NCBI GenBank assembly: GCA_039000515.1
Contig: JBCFYV010011172.1
Coordinates: 78,645,846 to 78,709,845, forward strand
DNA length: 64,000 nt
DNA from: Timema cristinae
Taxonomy: Eukaryota > Arthropoda > Insecta > Phasmatodea > Timematidae
Reading direction: 5' to 3'
Shown here: piece after piece, positions 1 through 11,111 of the stretch
Layout of the letters: each line of letters begins with the position of its first letter
Position numbering within the stretch: the first letter of the stretch is position 1
Made by a program: the position numbers and the translations under genes
The notes under the pieces: model-generated
The model's database searches: none
What the model saw: the letters and a program-made list of their open reading frames with translations, nothing else
What the model was told of the DNA's origin: nothing

Positions 1-2160
1 GAGTTGAGTTTTAAATACGACACCAAATAATATAACCTTAGCTGTTAAAAAAAGGAACGACACCTTTCGGGGCGTCAAGGAAAGTAGATTTCTTCCTCTG
101 AATGTGTTTCTTGCCCTGATTCCTCAAAAGCTATCAAACACTTTATCTAGGGGGTAAGAATGAAAGTCATTAAGAATAAATACACCCGCGTTATTGCATA
201 GAGAGGAAATAAAAACATTGAAAACTGTTTCCCTACACAATGGATCAGAATTTGAAAACTTGAACTCCCTATTCATGACGCCCACGCGTAATGTGAGTCT
301 AGCTTATTTGACCTTTCAGTCACCACTGCGGGGGACATAATAGTGTTAGAACTTTTTTTATAGATAATTTATACTTGAATAAGTTTGTGTCGTGTATAAG
401 AACCGACAGAATGACAGTTTTGTCCAATCAGGATTACTAGGACACAGCTCGACAATATGTAGTGCAGCTCTCACTAATGATTAGAATAGGTTTTTTTTAA
501 AACATTATGCATTTTAAATTTAGGCTATAGAGAAACTTAAACAAATTTACAACCTCGAGATTATACTGGATCTTAACGTTTAATGTGCCTTAAAACTCAA
601 AAAAGTGGATCTTACAATTATGTATGTTCATCTGTACAGGATGATTCACTCGGGACTGAACATCTATTATTTTAATTAACTTATGGTTGGAAAGTCACAT
701 TTGAATAAGGTAAAACATACCTAGATCCATGACAAGTAGTAATGTCATGGGATAGAGAACCGCTCCGGTCGTTTTCACGATTATCTTATATATTCTATAT
801 AAGAGCTGTTCAGTCACGAGTGAATCACCTGTAGATCTGGATATACCGGCGGCTCCAGTCAAAACGGTAAGATCGATTTAGTTCGAACATTATATCTAAA
901 TTTTATATGATCATACTTTGAAGAAAATTCGGTATTTTAATTATAGCTCTAAAACTAAACTTGGTTTACTGATGACATGTTTTTGAAGATTCAAAATTTA
1001 AAAAATATATGTATAGTGATTTTGCTCAAAATTGCTATCTGGGAAGTGTTTTACATGATGAATAGGAAAGTATATTTGTTATTTTTAAAATTAGAGTAGT
1101 TTACTGTTGAATAGTTTTAGAAATTTTCATTAATTTTTTAATTGCTTTAATCTAAACATTTTGTTTGGAATTTATTTCTGAAGTGATATATGATTACCAA
1201 AATGGTATGTTTGTTTTTCAAAGGAAATCTTACATAAAGGTGGTTCATTTTTGAGGAAAAGAAATTATTTATACAATATACTATATTAGAAAGTATGCAC
1301 GAATGTGTCAAGCCATTTATTTATCCTTCATAGTATTGTTAATATTTGTTTTAACCTAAGGATAACATGTTTTAATTATTCAACATTGCAATAAATTATA
1401 AAGCCTCAAATAATGTTGATATCTATCATATGATTAAGTAAACTATGAGTAAGGTCAATGTAATTTGTATAAGTATATAGGCCTATAACATAGTCTTTAT
1501 TCTTATTTTCCTCACACCAGTATGATAAACAATAAATACTCTTAAAATTAGTTACATAAAACAGCTAAACAAAGATCATCAATGCCAAAAACATCAATAT
1601 TTATCTTCACGCACCTAATTATTTACTGTGTTCTGAAGCAACTGCACACAGCCTTCCAATTTGAAAAACAAACATCACTTGATTTGTCCCTTAGCCAATC
1701 GAATGGAGTAACGGTTTTGAAATATCATATTTACTTAAACTGGTGTCTAATAATGAAGCTTTACTTCAGTTATGCTAATATTGGATAATTAACATCTCGT
1801 ACGCAGCCTTCGTGATTTCTATCGAGTCTTCAGAAGTAGGACGCCGGTTGGGGGTTTTATTTACAAAGTATTAGTAAATTACATAACTATCAGATGATCG
1901 TTAAGTGGATTAGCAAGGATAACTGTGTTTTGTAGAATCTATGGCAACACTTTTGACTGACCCTGTCATTTGCATTTCCATTTTCTTTTTGAGTTAATTT
2001 AAAAAGTAATATAAAGGGGTCATGGTGGTATAAGATTAATTCATTTACTTTTCAACTGACAAACACATTTTTATTAAATATTTGTAAAGATTTTTGGCAA
2101 AATGTAGCTTGGATGATAATTTTTGGGGGTAAATATTTATTAGATAACATCTAAACAAGA
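1..2160. other. AT-rich non-coding stretch, nothing recognised
   Basis: No open frame has protein-like composition, and I see no tandem array, terminal repeat or tRNA-like box here. The longest open frame (1582-1788) is short and has no recognisable motif. It could be intron or intergenic DNA. Confidence 0.5.
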
Positions 2161-2168
2161 CCCATAGA

Positions 2169-2250
2169 GATGGTCTCGCGGACAAAACCGTAAACCTTGT
2201 ATGGTCTGGCTTGATGGTGAAGAGAAGGTCAAGGTTCGAATCTCAGTTGT
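2169..2250 (+). repeat. Degenerate head of SINE family A'
   Basis: The segment carries the B-box-like run AAGGTTCGAATCTCAGTTG preceded by TGGTGAAGAGAAGG, which matches the region just upstream of the B box in A' copies elsewhere in the window. The body and tail are not recognisable. Confidence 0.35.
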
Positions 2251-2301
2251 TTTTCTATTTTAAACCATTTGCCACTTTATCTCTCTCGCTATTTAAGAAT
2301 A

Positions 2302-2530
2302 AAATAGCCAAAGCTATTAGTTATGCATTTAGTGAGGATTACTCCATCTAGATATCATATTCTGAAAATTGAAAAATGACACCTAAACATGGGAATTGAA
2401 CCCGGGAGCTTTGGCTTAGTTCGCCAATGCTCCAACCACTGAGCTATTCAGGAATCATCTCGCGCTTAGGGTCATTCCTCACTCGAATTTTAAAGCAGAG
2501 TCTATTATAAACATGTGGAAATCGTCAACT
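2302..2530 (-). repeat. SINE family C, copy C1
   Basis: Read on the minus strand this is a tRNA-like unit. The A-box-like TAGCTCAGTGGTTGGAGC, an anticodon-like arm (TTGGC stem, GAACTAA loop, GCCAA stem) and the B-box-like GGGTTCAATTCCC are in order and correctly spaced. The 5' flank (CTCTGCTTTAAAATTCGAGT) is shared with copies at 2967 and 44090. The plus-strand left end is AAATAGCCAAAGCTATTAG, which corresponds to a palindromic 3' tail. The acceptor stem is imperfect, so it is a SINE and not a tRNA gene. Confidence 0.6.
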
Positions 2531-2638
2531 ACGTATGAGCAATCAATTAAGAGCGCGAGCTATACCCTTCAACCCGGGAGAACTCTATGCTGCCAATATT
2601 ACAAAGACAATGGTACGAATAAACATACTACTATGGAT

Positions 2639-2760
2639 TAAATAGCCAAGCTATTAGAAGGTTATAGCCGCTTCTAAATATAATATTCTTCAAAATGAAA
2701 AACTACACCAGCTCATAGGAATCTAACCCTGGATCTTTGGCCTAGTACGCCAAGGCTACC
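2639..2760 (-). repeat. SINE family C, degraded copy C4
   Basis: The segment starts with the same AAATAGCCAAGCTATTAG tail as C1, followed by a decayed tRNA-like portion (minus strand: GGCGTACTAGGCCAAAG, then a B-box remnant GGGTTAGATTCC). The A-box half is lost. Confidence 0.45.
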
Positions 2761-2796
2761 TTTTGAATGAATGAGTGCTAAATGGTACTTACTGAC

Positions 2797-2821
2797 GCAT
2801 AAATAATAGCTTTGGCTATTT
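2797..2821. repeat. Inverted partner of the family C tail
   Basis: This 25-base segment is the reverse complement of 2302-2326 with one mismatch (24/25). The core TAATAGCTTTGGCTATT is itself nearly palindromic. It marks either the tail of a lost plus-strand family C copy or the terminal inverted repeat of a composite element spanning 2302-2821. Confidence 0.6.
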
Positions 2822-2966
2822 GATTATTAAATATGCAATCCCTTACAATAATAATAATTGTACAAGTGGCCGCAATAAGCCAACTACAGAGTCGAAGGTG
2901 GCTGCGTTATCTGATAGCTCGTGATCTTAATAAAATCACACATTTAAAGCCGACGATTCTCACACG

Positions 2967-3130
2967 TCCATCATAGATTCTGCCTTAAAATATGAGTGAA
3001 GAATGACCCTGGACACGGGACGATTCCTGAATAGCTCAGTGGTTAGAGCATTGGCGTACTAAGCCAAATGTCCCGGGTTCGATACCTGTGTCCAGGTGTC
3101 ATTCTTCAAATTTCAGAATATGATTTTTCA
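2967..3130 (+). repeat. SINE family C, copy C2
   Basis: This is the best-preserved C copy. An A-box-like TAGCTCAGTGGTTAGAGC is followed by a 5-bp stem TTGGC/GCCAA with loop GTACTAA, then the B-box-like GGGTTCGATACC. The 5' flank TTCTGCCTTAAAATATGAGT and 3' flank AATTTCAGAATATGAT match C1 and C3. The unit is about 165 bp. No TSD was found. Confidence 0.65.
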
Positions 3131-3281
3131 CTATTTCTCTACCCACGCAAACTAGGGTAGCCAACCTTATTAAAATTATATTTTTTTTTGCAAAATGTTC
3201 TCATTATTTTTAACTGAAACTGCCTTACGAAATGCAGGTGAAATATTGTCTAGTTTTGACCTTACATTAATTTAGTTATGG

Positions 3282-3562
3282 TTCGATTAATTAATAATAA
3301 TATTTAGCACCGCGTCTTACTACCCGTTCGGGTTGTACGCTTTAAGTACTAATTACGTTAATGGATTTAGGAATTGGGAAGGTTGAATTAGAGGAAGTGA
3401 AACCGCATTTGCGTGGAGGGAGAGTGGAAAACCATTTAGGAAAAACCACCCCCAGTTCACCCGACCGAGATTCGAACCTCGATCTCCCCGTCCTCAAGTA
3501 GTCGAGCTCAACACGACTAACGCGTTAGCCAACTACGCCACCGAGGCGGGTTTCGATTAATT
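3282..3562 (-). mobile_element. SINE family A, full-length copy with 11-bp TSD
   Basis: The element proper is 3293-3551, inserted in minus orientation and flanked by exact duplications TTCGATTAATT at 3282-3292 and 3552-3562. On the minus strand it runs from head CCTCGGTGGCGTAGTTGGC (A box), through B box GGTTCGAATCT, a body containing CACGCAAATGCGG, to the shared tail (core ACCCGAACGGGT, then GACGCGGTGCTAA) and an AT-rich run. The intact Pol III-type boxes and clean TSD suggest a recent insertion. It has no coding capacity. Confidence 0.9.
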
Positions 3563-3856
3563 GAATAACAAGCTAGTTCTAGCTGAAAATGAAATATATA
3601 TTAGTCTGATATGTGTTTACAATTTAAATAAATACAATAATTTAAGACAGTGTAGTCCAACTGGCTGTCCACGTTCACTCAAAATGTGGTCCTAACAGTA
3701 TCCTTGAGAAAAAATAAAAGGAAGCCCTTAATGGAAAATGTGAAATATGATTCTAGTAAAAATATTTATTTATAAAGGCCATGAGTGCAGTGCATATTGA
3801 TTAATAAAAATATGTTTTGATGTATATATTTATAATGCTAAACTGTTTTGTGAAAG

Positions 3857-3877
3857 TGTGTGTGTGTGTGTGTGTGT
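3857..3877. repeat. (GT)n microsatellite
   Basis: A run of about ten GT dinucleotides. Confidence 0.9.
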
Positions 3878-3889
3878 ACATACATATTT

Positions 3890-4670
3890 ATTAATATACT
3901 TATGGGAGATTAATAAACTTTTTTGACAGTAAAGTCTGAAAGTTTCTACCAATCAAAAATTCAATGTATATGTTATATATGCTAACAGAAATACATGGCT
4001 TTGCCAGGGCCACGCTTCCTTCCCCCCCCCCCCTCAAATACACAGAAAAACAGTCTCTTCGTTTTATTTCTTCCGACTGAGTTTTTAATAGATTTTGAAA
4101 AATTTAATCAAAAATTTAAAATTCCTGTTTCGAGGTGCATATGTTTGTACACAAGGGCTACTATTGTTAAAATCTAAGCACTCTGCATGCGGTAGATATC
4201 TCGTAATGCTCTGACATTCAGATAAACAAAGCCTTCATTTTATTAATATAATTATAGATAAGTATTGAAAGTAATAGTTTAATAAGTGTTGTTTGTAGGC
4301 CTGTATTAAGTTGATGGGATTACTAAATATATCTTCGGCCCACGGTGCAAATTTATAATCAATTTTGGCCCTTGGGATGAAAGACATTGGACCACCCTGA
4401 TTTAAGCTTCTGAAAGTATTTAAATCAAGGCAAAAACTGGATAAAGAGATCGTCTAGTCATGTGACCCAAAATTTAATACAAGGTGGCTTCTTACAACAA
4501 ACTACAAGGCTGAAGATGCCTCAGCGTCGAAACGTTCCCACCACACACTAATTATAATTATACGTGGGGTGATCCACTTACGAGAAAGATTCAATCTGAG
4601 GTGTAATGAGGGAGCCCTATCGACTATTTAAAATAACAAGACTCTCCTCAGCTGGGATGGGCGAATGGTC
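3890..4670. other. AT-rich stretch without a recognised gene
   Basis: It holds a C12 tract at 4021 and one dispersed-repeat-like motif near 4510-4534 (CTGAAGATG...CGAAACG). Nothing supports coding sequence. Confidence 0.4.
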
Positions 4671-4674
4671 TGTT

Positions 4675-4873
4675 GTGAACTGCGTCCTACTACCCGTCAG
4701 GTATATCCGCATGTGTTTACCGATTGAGGTAGGTATTCGTCGTGGAGGTAGAGTGGGAAACCATTGGGGAAAACCACCCTCAATACACTCGTCTTGTATT
4801 TCAACCCTCGCTACTGGCAAACTAGACTAGATTAGACTAACGCCTTCGTCCACGTGCCCCACCGGTGTGGGTG
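4675..4873 (-). repeat. Old SINE family A/A' copy
   Basis: Tail remnant TGCGTCCTACTACCCGTC, body GTGGAGGTAGAGTGGGAAACC and head remnant CCCACCGGTG appear in the order expected of a minus-strand A copy. There are many substitutions and no visible TSD. Two open frames that overlap this copy are explained by it and are not genes. Confidence 0.75.
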
Positions 4874-4879
4874 GGATAA

Positions 4880-6440
4880 CATATACTCCTGACTTTGACT
4901 TGGAAGGGTGTTATTTCCACTGGTGATTTCCCCTCCTCTCTCCAAGTGACATCTAGTGCATTTTCTTCACATTCACCGTTCTGGCTCATTTTAGCTCGTG
5001 TGGGCCTATGTTTTGCAACACGCACAGGATAATTTGTATTAGTTAGTGATAAATGAAGACTTTGATAAATTGACAACATTCTACACGTATTATCATATTA
5101 GTTTAAGGGGTTTGAATAGACAAGAACAGGAGAACAGGGCCGCACGAATAAGTAGGCCTAAGCTTGACTTTGATCCTAGAGCCGTAGTTCAAGCCCTCTC
5201 AGTTGGAACGACAGTATTTTTATAAATTATTTTTGTATTTAATTCAGACCCCATACGGATATGATGCAATTAATTAAAATAAAACATCACATTTTTCCAG
5301 TGGAATAGGTAAGCCAATACTGATATCTGCGTGTATGCTTGGAAATAATAATTATAGAATAGTTATGTGAACAAGCGTTAGAAGGTACAGTAGAAAAATA
5401 TATCTTTGCCCTTGTGCTGTTTTATTATTCAACCTCCAAATTTTTTTTATAAGCAATATAATCACCAAAAACGTTTCTTATAGTTATCTCTACTCTTTAT
5501 TTATAAGGTATTCCTCAAATAATACAAGATATCCCTAATTTTTTTAAACAACAATTCCTAATTTAGGAGTCGGCGATCTCAGGCATTATTTCACACTAAC
5601 ATTCCCTCCCTTGATTGTATGGCCATATTAGATTATGTGGCACCTTATGCACTACGAATATTTAGCAAACCATTTACATTCCAATTACGTGGTACTACAA
5701 GAAATCAAACACGAGACCTCTTTCATACGGTAATCAGACAATAAACCAGAGAATGATTTGTTTAAAATTAGTTTTCTTACCACATCAATAAATAATTCAG
5801 TTAGTCTTTCTAGTCTCTTACCAGGGGTACTGGAGGAAATATTTGTTGAGGTGGAGATAATGACTTCCCTCAGGGGGTAGGTAGAGAGCCAAACTAACAT
5901 GAAGACTGACCCCTGTGGGTTAAAGGGGGTTCGTTACTTTCAGGGTGATTCATTTGGCGGCGAGAAGGGTCTAAGACCCGTATGGAGTACGCTCTAGCCA
6001 AGTGCGGCATTTATTAGTTTCTCTCGCGCACTTGAACTATACTATCTACTGACCTATTTTACATCACTGGCGCTTGGAAATTTAGCTCCCATGGTTGAGA
6101 GTTTGCCTTCCCAGATGGTGGTTACAGGTTTTATTGCTGGCATGGCAAAACCAAACCTTTATAAATGATGAATTATCAGGCAGAAGACTGAGTGTTGTGT
6201 CTGTTATAGCTAGTAATTGTTGTGAGGAAATTGTTAATATGATAAGAATAATATGTATGTTAAATACCACTAGCAAAAACTACCTAGTTAGGTATATTGG
6301 TGAGCTATGGAGATTAAATTAATTCATATACAATGATACATTCATTTATTCAGGTACGTACTTTGGGTTTAATTTCGTAAGAGGGGAGGAGGGAGACCAG
6401 ACCATTATATTACTTACCCCTTTAGCAATATGGTATATAA
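4880..6440. other. Non-coding stretch, nothing recognised
   Basis: Several open frames of 60-80 codons occur on both strands, but none has recognisable motifs, conserved residues or splice context. Confidence 0.4.
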
Positions 6441-6914
6441 ATACCAGTGGCACCCGCAGGGGGGGGGTCATTGCTTCCCCCTAAGACTCTGAGGTTGTAT
6501 AAATATTAGAAGTAGGCTAATCCCGTCCAACACTAGCACTCAAACAGTGCCCTCGGCCAACAGAGAGTTATAGAATATAATTAATAAACTAATTACTATC
6601 GCTCGCCATCAGGCCACCTACTAACTTTAGGGTTGATAGTTTGGCGCATGCGCGATCAACTTCAACAGCATTCGCCATTAAAATCGTGAAGGTCAAGTGT
6701 CCACCCACGAATTTGGATAAATTTGGAGAGAAAAAAAGTATATTGTATCTTATTTTTAGGAGACAAGGATTGCCTTAAGAAGCGTTTTTTGAGGCTTCAA
6801 TTTATTTTTTTTTTCTGAGGGAGGATGACCAGACCCCCCGCCTTACTGGGGGTTATTTAATACCCTCCGGTTTACCCCCCGGAGAAAAATCCTGCGGGTG
6901 CCCTTGACGAATAC
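6437..6914. mobile_element. hAT-like MITE with 16-bp terminal repeats
   Basis: The element is 6445-6906 (462 bp). Its ends are inverted: CAGTGGCACCCGCAGG on the left and the complement of CAAGGGCACCCGCAGG on the right (14/16, with twelve consecutive matches). The flanking octamers ATAAATAC (6437-6444) and ACGAATAC (6907-6914) agree at 6 of 8 positions, as expected for an aged 8-bp hAT duplication. There is no transposase inside. G/C tracts lie next to both ends. Confidence 0.65.
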
Positions 6915-7062
6915 GTTTTCTGTGGTTCCGAAATGAAAAAAAAAATCAGTGTGATTTGTAATATCATAGGGTACAAAAATAGGCGGCTTCAGCCGACCAC
7001 ACAATACCTTGTACAACTATATACTGCATGTACCATTGACAATATTATAATAATTTGAAATT

Positions 7063-7526
7063 CAGTAGAGTCTCGGAAACTCTACCTAATGTGGAGTGAA
7101 ATGGTGTCGAGTTACTGAAATGTTGAGTTTTACTAATAACTTGCATAAATGCATGTTTACTAAACAAGGATGAATCACAGTACAATATCGAATATTATAG
7201 GTACAGTTGTGCTGTACTGTAGTATTGTACGGTACAGTAACAGTAATATACGTACAGTACAATGTTAATATAATGATGTACATACATATGTGTAATATAT
7301 AGAAATGCAGTAAAGTACTGTTCATATTATATTGTATTGATTCGGATAACACGTTACTGAATTGGAAAACTAACAAGCACAGAACCTGTAAAAACACCAC
7401 AGCGCAACTGTTCCACCTAAGTTACACAAACAAACTGAGAGGTTATACAGTTGAGTGACCTTGGATTGTGATGACTGGTGCCAAAAACTGTGTGCGCTTA
7501 CGCGTGTCGAGTTTCAGAGACTACTG
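7063..7526. mobile_element. pogo/Tigger-like MITE
   Basis: The left end CAGTAGAGTCTCGGAAACTC matches the inverted right end, which reads CAGTAGTCTCTGAAACTCG on the minus strand. CAGTA-starting ends are typical of pogo-type Tc1/mariner elements. The expected TA flanks are mutated (TT left, CA right). The interior is AT-rich and rich in GTAC/TACAGTAC palindromes. A 104-codon minus-strand open frame over the interior has no transposase motif and is dismissed. Confidence 0.55.
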
Positions 7527-7529
7527 CAC

Positions 7530-8340
7530 GATATTATATATTATATTGATTTTCTCATATTATATTATAAATATGAATTTTAATTAAATTTAAATTTAAA
7601 TGTAGTATTAATTTACATCCTAGGGGTATCCATATTTCCAAAGCCTTCTTTCCCCTCTATTACCTCCCCTTCACACACTTTCCCTAGTATTTGTGTTTGG
7701 CTTGTTGAGTGAAAAAATGTTGTATACTAAATTTTGTTCTATGATATGCAAAGGTTTTAATAAAATTAATCAAAACTATACTAAAATAAAAATTATACAC
7801 AATACACGATAATAGCCAATGAGGGAAGATTGATTGATTCTAAATGTATGAACAAGTTATAGAACAATGTTTTGTTTTTATTGCTCGCTTACAAGGCACA
7901 AAGGTCCAGTAGGGCTTATGTCTGAGTCGACTGTCGAATAAGGGTTGGTTGTTTATATAATTGAAAGCGATGTGGGGTCAGTTGCTCGGGGGTGTTCTAT
8001 TAGTCTTGCGTGATGATGCAGCAGGTGGCCGCTTCTCTACTGGAATACCTACCAAGTGACACGAACTTGTCAGTCAAAACAAAAACGATTTTATTAATAA
8101 TTATTTCAAGAAAAGTTTTTTGTTACTCCCCCCATCCAACGAGTCTTATTTGTATTTTTTCCTCATATTGTTTTATATTTAATGATATACGCATGAATGA
8201 TAATTATATAAGACGTGTACGTATACTCACATGCAAAATATATGACCTACAAATAACAAATATCATATACTTTTAAATGTAATAGCTCATATAATTTAGT
8301 TAAATACAATTTATTTTGTGCATCACGTCCAACTGCGGCT
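7530..8340. other. AT-rich stretch, nothing recognised
   Basis: No tandem array, SINE or transposon end was identified. An 88-codon open frame at 8010-8276 lacks motifs. Confidence 0.4.
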
Positions 8341-8344
8341 ATCC

Positions 8345-8345
<1 letters not shown>

Positions 8346-8378
<33 letters not shown>
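8346..8378. repeat. (TA)n microsatellite
   Basis: An uninterrupted AT/TA run that directly abuts the degraded SINE at 8381, occupying the place where that copy's 3' tail should be. Confidence 0.9.
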
Positions 8379-8380
<2 letters not shown>

Positions 8381-8383
<3 letters not shown>

Positions 8384-8556
8384 AATTAGGAATGAGAGGT
8401 AGATTTAGAGGAAATGTAAACACTACACGTGGAGGGAGAGTGGAAAAAATATTTAGTAAACACCATCTCAGTACATGTTTGGGATTCGAAACCCGACCTC
8501 TCATCACGGGCAAACTCGTATAGTGCAAGAGCGAGCCTTATATCATCAATGTGGGT
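8381..8556 (-). repeat. Old SINE family A' copy, tail lost
   Basis: The body GTAGATTTAGAGGAAATG, then CACGTGGAGGGAGAGTGG, a B-box remnant (minus strand TTCGAATCCC) and a degraded head are in order. The shared 3' tail is replaced by the adjacent TA microsatellite. Confidence 0.7.
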
Positions 8557-8898
8557 TAAATGGATTTTAGTTCTTTACTAAAATAAATGTAATTGTGTAT
8601 ACTTTTAAAACAAAGCAATATCTCGTTTAGTGAAGTGCTTAAGTGATGTTTGTTGATATCACCTCGCACTTGAGTGTCCCACTCACCTAGATAAAGTGGA
8701 CTGTTTGTCGTCAGGTCTGGAGAGAGTGATACCATTCATCCACTGTCGGCCAGGGGGTCCCCCATCTGGAACAATCGAGAGGAACCACTCTTTAGAATTC
8801 GGCCTACCATCATGTATCCTTCCTGGCAGAGTCACAATTTTATGAGGTAATGACTGTACTAACTTGTCATTAATTAATCAGATATTGGTCAAGTTTTA

Positions 8899-9120
8899 CA
8901 TCGCGTATTACTACACGTCCGGGCTATCCTCATTTAACAACGGTAAGGGCTGGGACGAGGAAGGTAGAGCTTAGAGGAAATGTATGCACATTTTAGTGGA
9001 GTTAGAGTAGGAAACCTTTTAGTAAAAACATACCACTATTACATTTGGTCGAGATTCAAAGCACATCCTCCTCATCACCAACAACTCATACTAAAACTAG
9101 ACGTTTAGTCCAGGGGGTGG
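8899..9120 (-). repeat. Old SINE family A' copy
   Basis: Tail remnant ATCGCGTATTACTACACG and the hairpin core remnant CGTCCGGGCT precede a recognisable A body (GGTAGAGCTTAGAGGAAATG) and a poorly preserved head. No TSD is visible. Confidence 0.65.
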
Positions 9121-9124
9121 TTAG

Positions 9125-9965
9125 TTATTAATTAGTCAATAGTATTAGTATGTCTTTTAATTAATGTTGTATGGATAGTTTTTAAATGGTAGTGTGGGAA
9201 TAGTAGAATAATAGTTATATTTTTCAGTAATGCTATTAATTATAATTTCATTTGAATAAAATAATAGCACCCATGCATCACAATTTCAACTATCCATTGC
9301 CACCTCTTCATATCCTTCCTTTCCAACAAATATCTCCGACTTCGTAGTAAGCTGAGTAAGTCAACACATGTGCGCATAGAAGATATTTAGAGAAAAACAC
9401 TTTTTATATAGTTAGGTATGTTTGATGAAATCTGACTTATAATAAAATGCTAAGACATTTAAACTGAAACTCAGTTTGCTTATTGTAATCCCTTCCAACA
9501 CTTTGGTGTTTTAACCTAATCTGAACCTCTTGTAAAGAGGAGAAGTGCAAAGAAATTAAATTTAAGAGCTAAAGACGTCATTAGTTGGTACATAGTCGGT
9601 ACATAGTTTGAAAATATATTCTGCTAGATTTCGTGATTGTATTAAGTTGAGCAATGGTCCGCAAACTTTTCTAATTAAAAAGAAATATTTGTTTTACATT
9701 GAAGGATCAACAAAAATTGGGTGAAAGACCCAGATTTTTCCATAGCAGACCTAATTTGGGTAAAATGTAGATTTAAGCTTCATTTTACCAACAATTCATT
9801 TTTACACATTTTTGCCGACTTTTATTGTGCCCATATTTGTAATTATGAGCTATCTATATTAGTTAAGAGTTTTTAATTTGATCAAAAGTTGATTATGTGT
9901 TTAAGTTAAATTTAATCTTATACATGATTATACCAATAAACAATTATCTAAATCAATAAATGTCA
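9125..9965. other. AT-rich stretch, nothing recognised
   Basis: No coding, tandem or transposon signal was identified. Confidence 0.4.
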
Positions 9966-9967
9966 CA

Positions 9968-10218
9968 ACCCACTTCGGTAGCCACAGGTCTAAGGCCTAC
10001 TCTTGCAGTAGACTAAGCTGCCGATGACGGGGATAACGAGGTTTGAATCTCAGTTGGGTGTACTGAAGGTGATTTTTCTGAAATGGGTTTCTCCTCTCTC
10101 TCTCTCTCTCTCTTCCCCTAAGCAAATTTGGATACACTTCCTCTAAATAAAAGTTTCCTAATCCCTAAAACCATTGTTGTACATAAGAGAATAGCCTGAA
10201 CGGTTTAGACGCTAAAAG
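9968..10218 (+). repeat. SINE family A' copy with internal (TC)n expansion
   Basis: Head ACCCACTTCGGTAGCC, then CTAAGGCCTACTCTTGCAGT, GCCGATGACGGGGA and a B-box-like GGTTTGAATCTC lead into the A body and a tail remnant CCTGAACGGTTTAGACGC. A (TC)n run at about 10089-10112 replaces the usual CCACTCTCCCTCCACG segment. Confidence 0.8.
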
Positions 10219-10219
10219 A

Positions 10220-11110
10220 AAGTCAAAAACTTGAAATTGAGTTGTATAGGGTTGGTGTAGCTCTCCCACGAACGTGTTTGACCCAAAAAACAAGGTAAAC
10301 TTTAATGTGAGTTATTCAAAAACTAAATTGATTATCAGAAAAATTAGAAGTAATAGTAGTTTCCATACACGTCCTTAAAATATAAATATAGCTACAACTA
10401 AGAATTTACTTTCAGAGAGGCAGCGAGCCCACGGATCAGTACCGGGACACGGACCACCAGTTGTAAAACAATGAAGTTAATACTATGAATTATGGAATGG
10501 CTTATGTTTTTTGGAAGCGGTACTTTTCTAGGTACGTACGTATGCACACACATTTTTCCCGATTATAAACCAAGTTACAGGTGTCAGCCCCTGTCAATCC
10601 TTCTCTCACCAAATAGGGAAGCCACAAACTCCATCAAAACAAAGGAACAATAACATCGGCCAAAGAATAAATGTTTATATGATTAGTTTTCCCTCTAGTC
10701 TCTAATTAAAAGCTACGTTTGAACACCTTCATTACCAACTATAGAGAGTAGTGTCAGTGTCCTCAATCTTAGACAGAACGATTTTTAAAATAAGTTCCAT
10801 TCCTTCATTTGTTTGAAAACAAAATATTTTTTTAATCGGCATTGTGATTTTTGAAATATTCCAGAGATTGTATTCAAAAAGTCTATTTGACAGGTCTTAT
10901 GCGGTACAGAGATCACTTCTATGGCTATCAAATATTACACACAAGCCATTTTGAATGTATTAATAAAATTAGTCAAATGTATATTAAAATTAGGTTTTTT
11001 TTGTTTCTTTATTTTATATTGAAAATTTTCAAATCATTTTATGAAATGTTCCACTTATCTCTGATATTCACCTGATCTATAGAGTTCCCTTAGTATTCTG
11101 TTTACAGCAT
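10220..11110. other. AT-rich stretch, nothing recognised
   Basis: A 74-codon open frame at 10851-11075 has only low-complexity, AT-driven residues (F, I, L, K, Y). No repeat ends were identified. Confidence 0.4.
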
Positions 11111-11111
11111 T

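Noticed and set aside
2967..3130. Functional tRNA gene
   Set aside because: The A and B boxes and anticodon stem look good, but the acceptor and T stems are imperfect and the unit recurs with conserved non-tRNA flanks, so it is a SINE.
4510..4534. Hammerhead-ribozyme-like core (CTGAAGATG...CGAAACG)
   Set aside because: The conserved U of CUGAUGA is changed, no stem I/III partners or cleavage triplet could be placed, and stem II is minimal. A covariance-model search would be needed to revive it.
7086..7400. 104-codon minus-strand frame
   Set aside because: It lies in the palindrome-rich interior of the pogo-like MITE and has no transposase signature.
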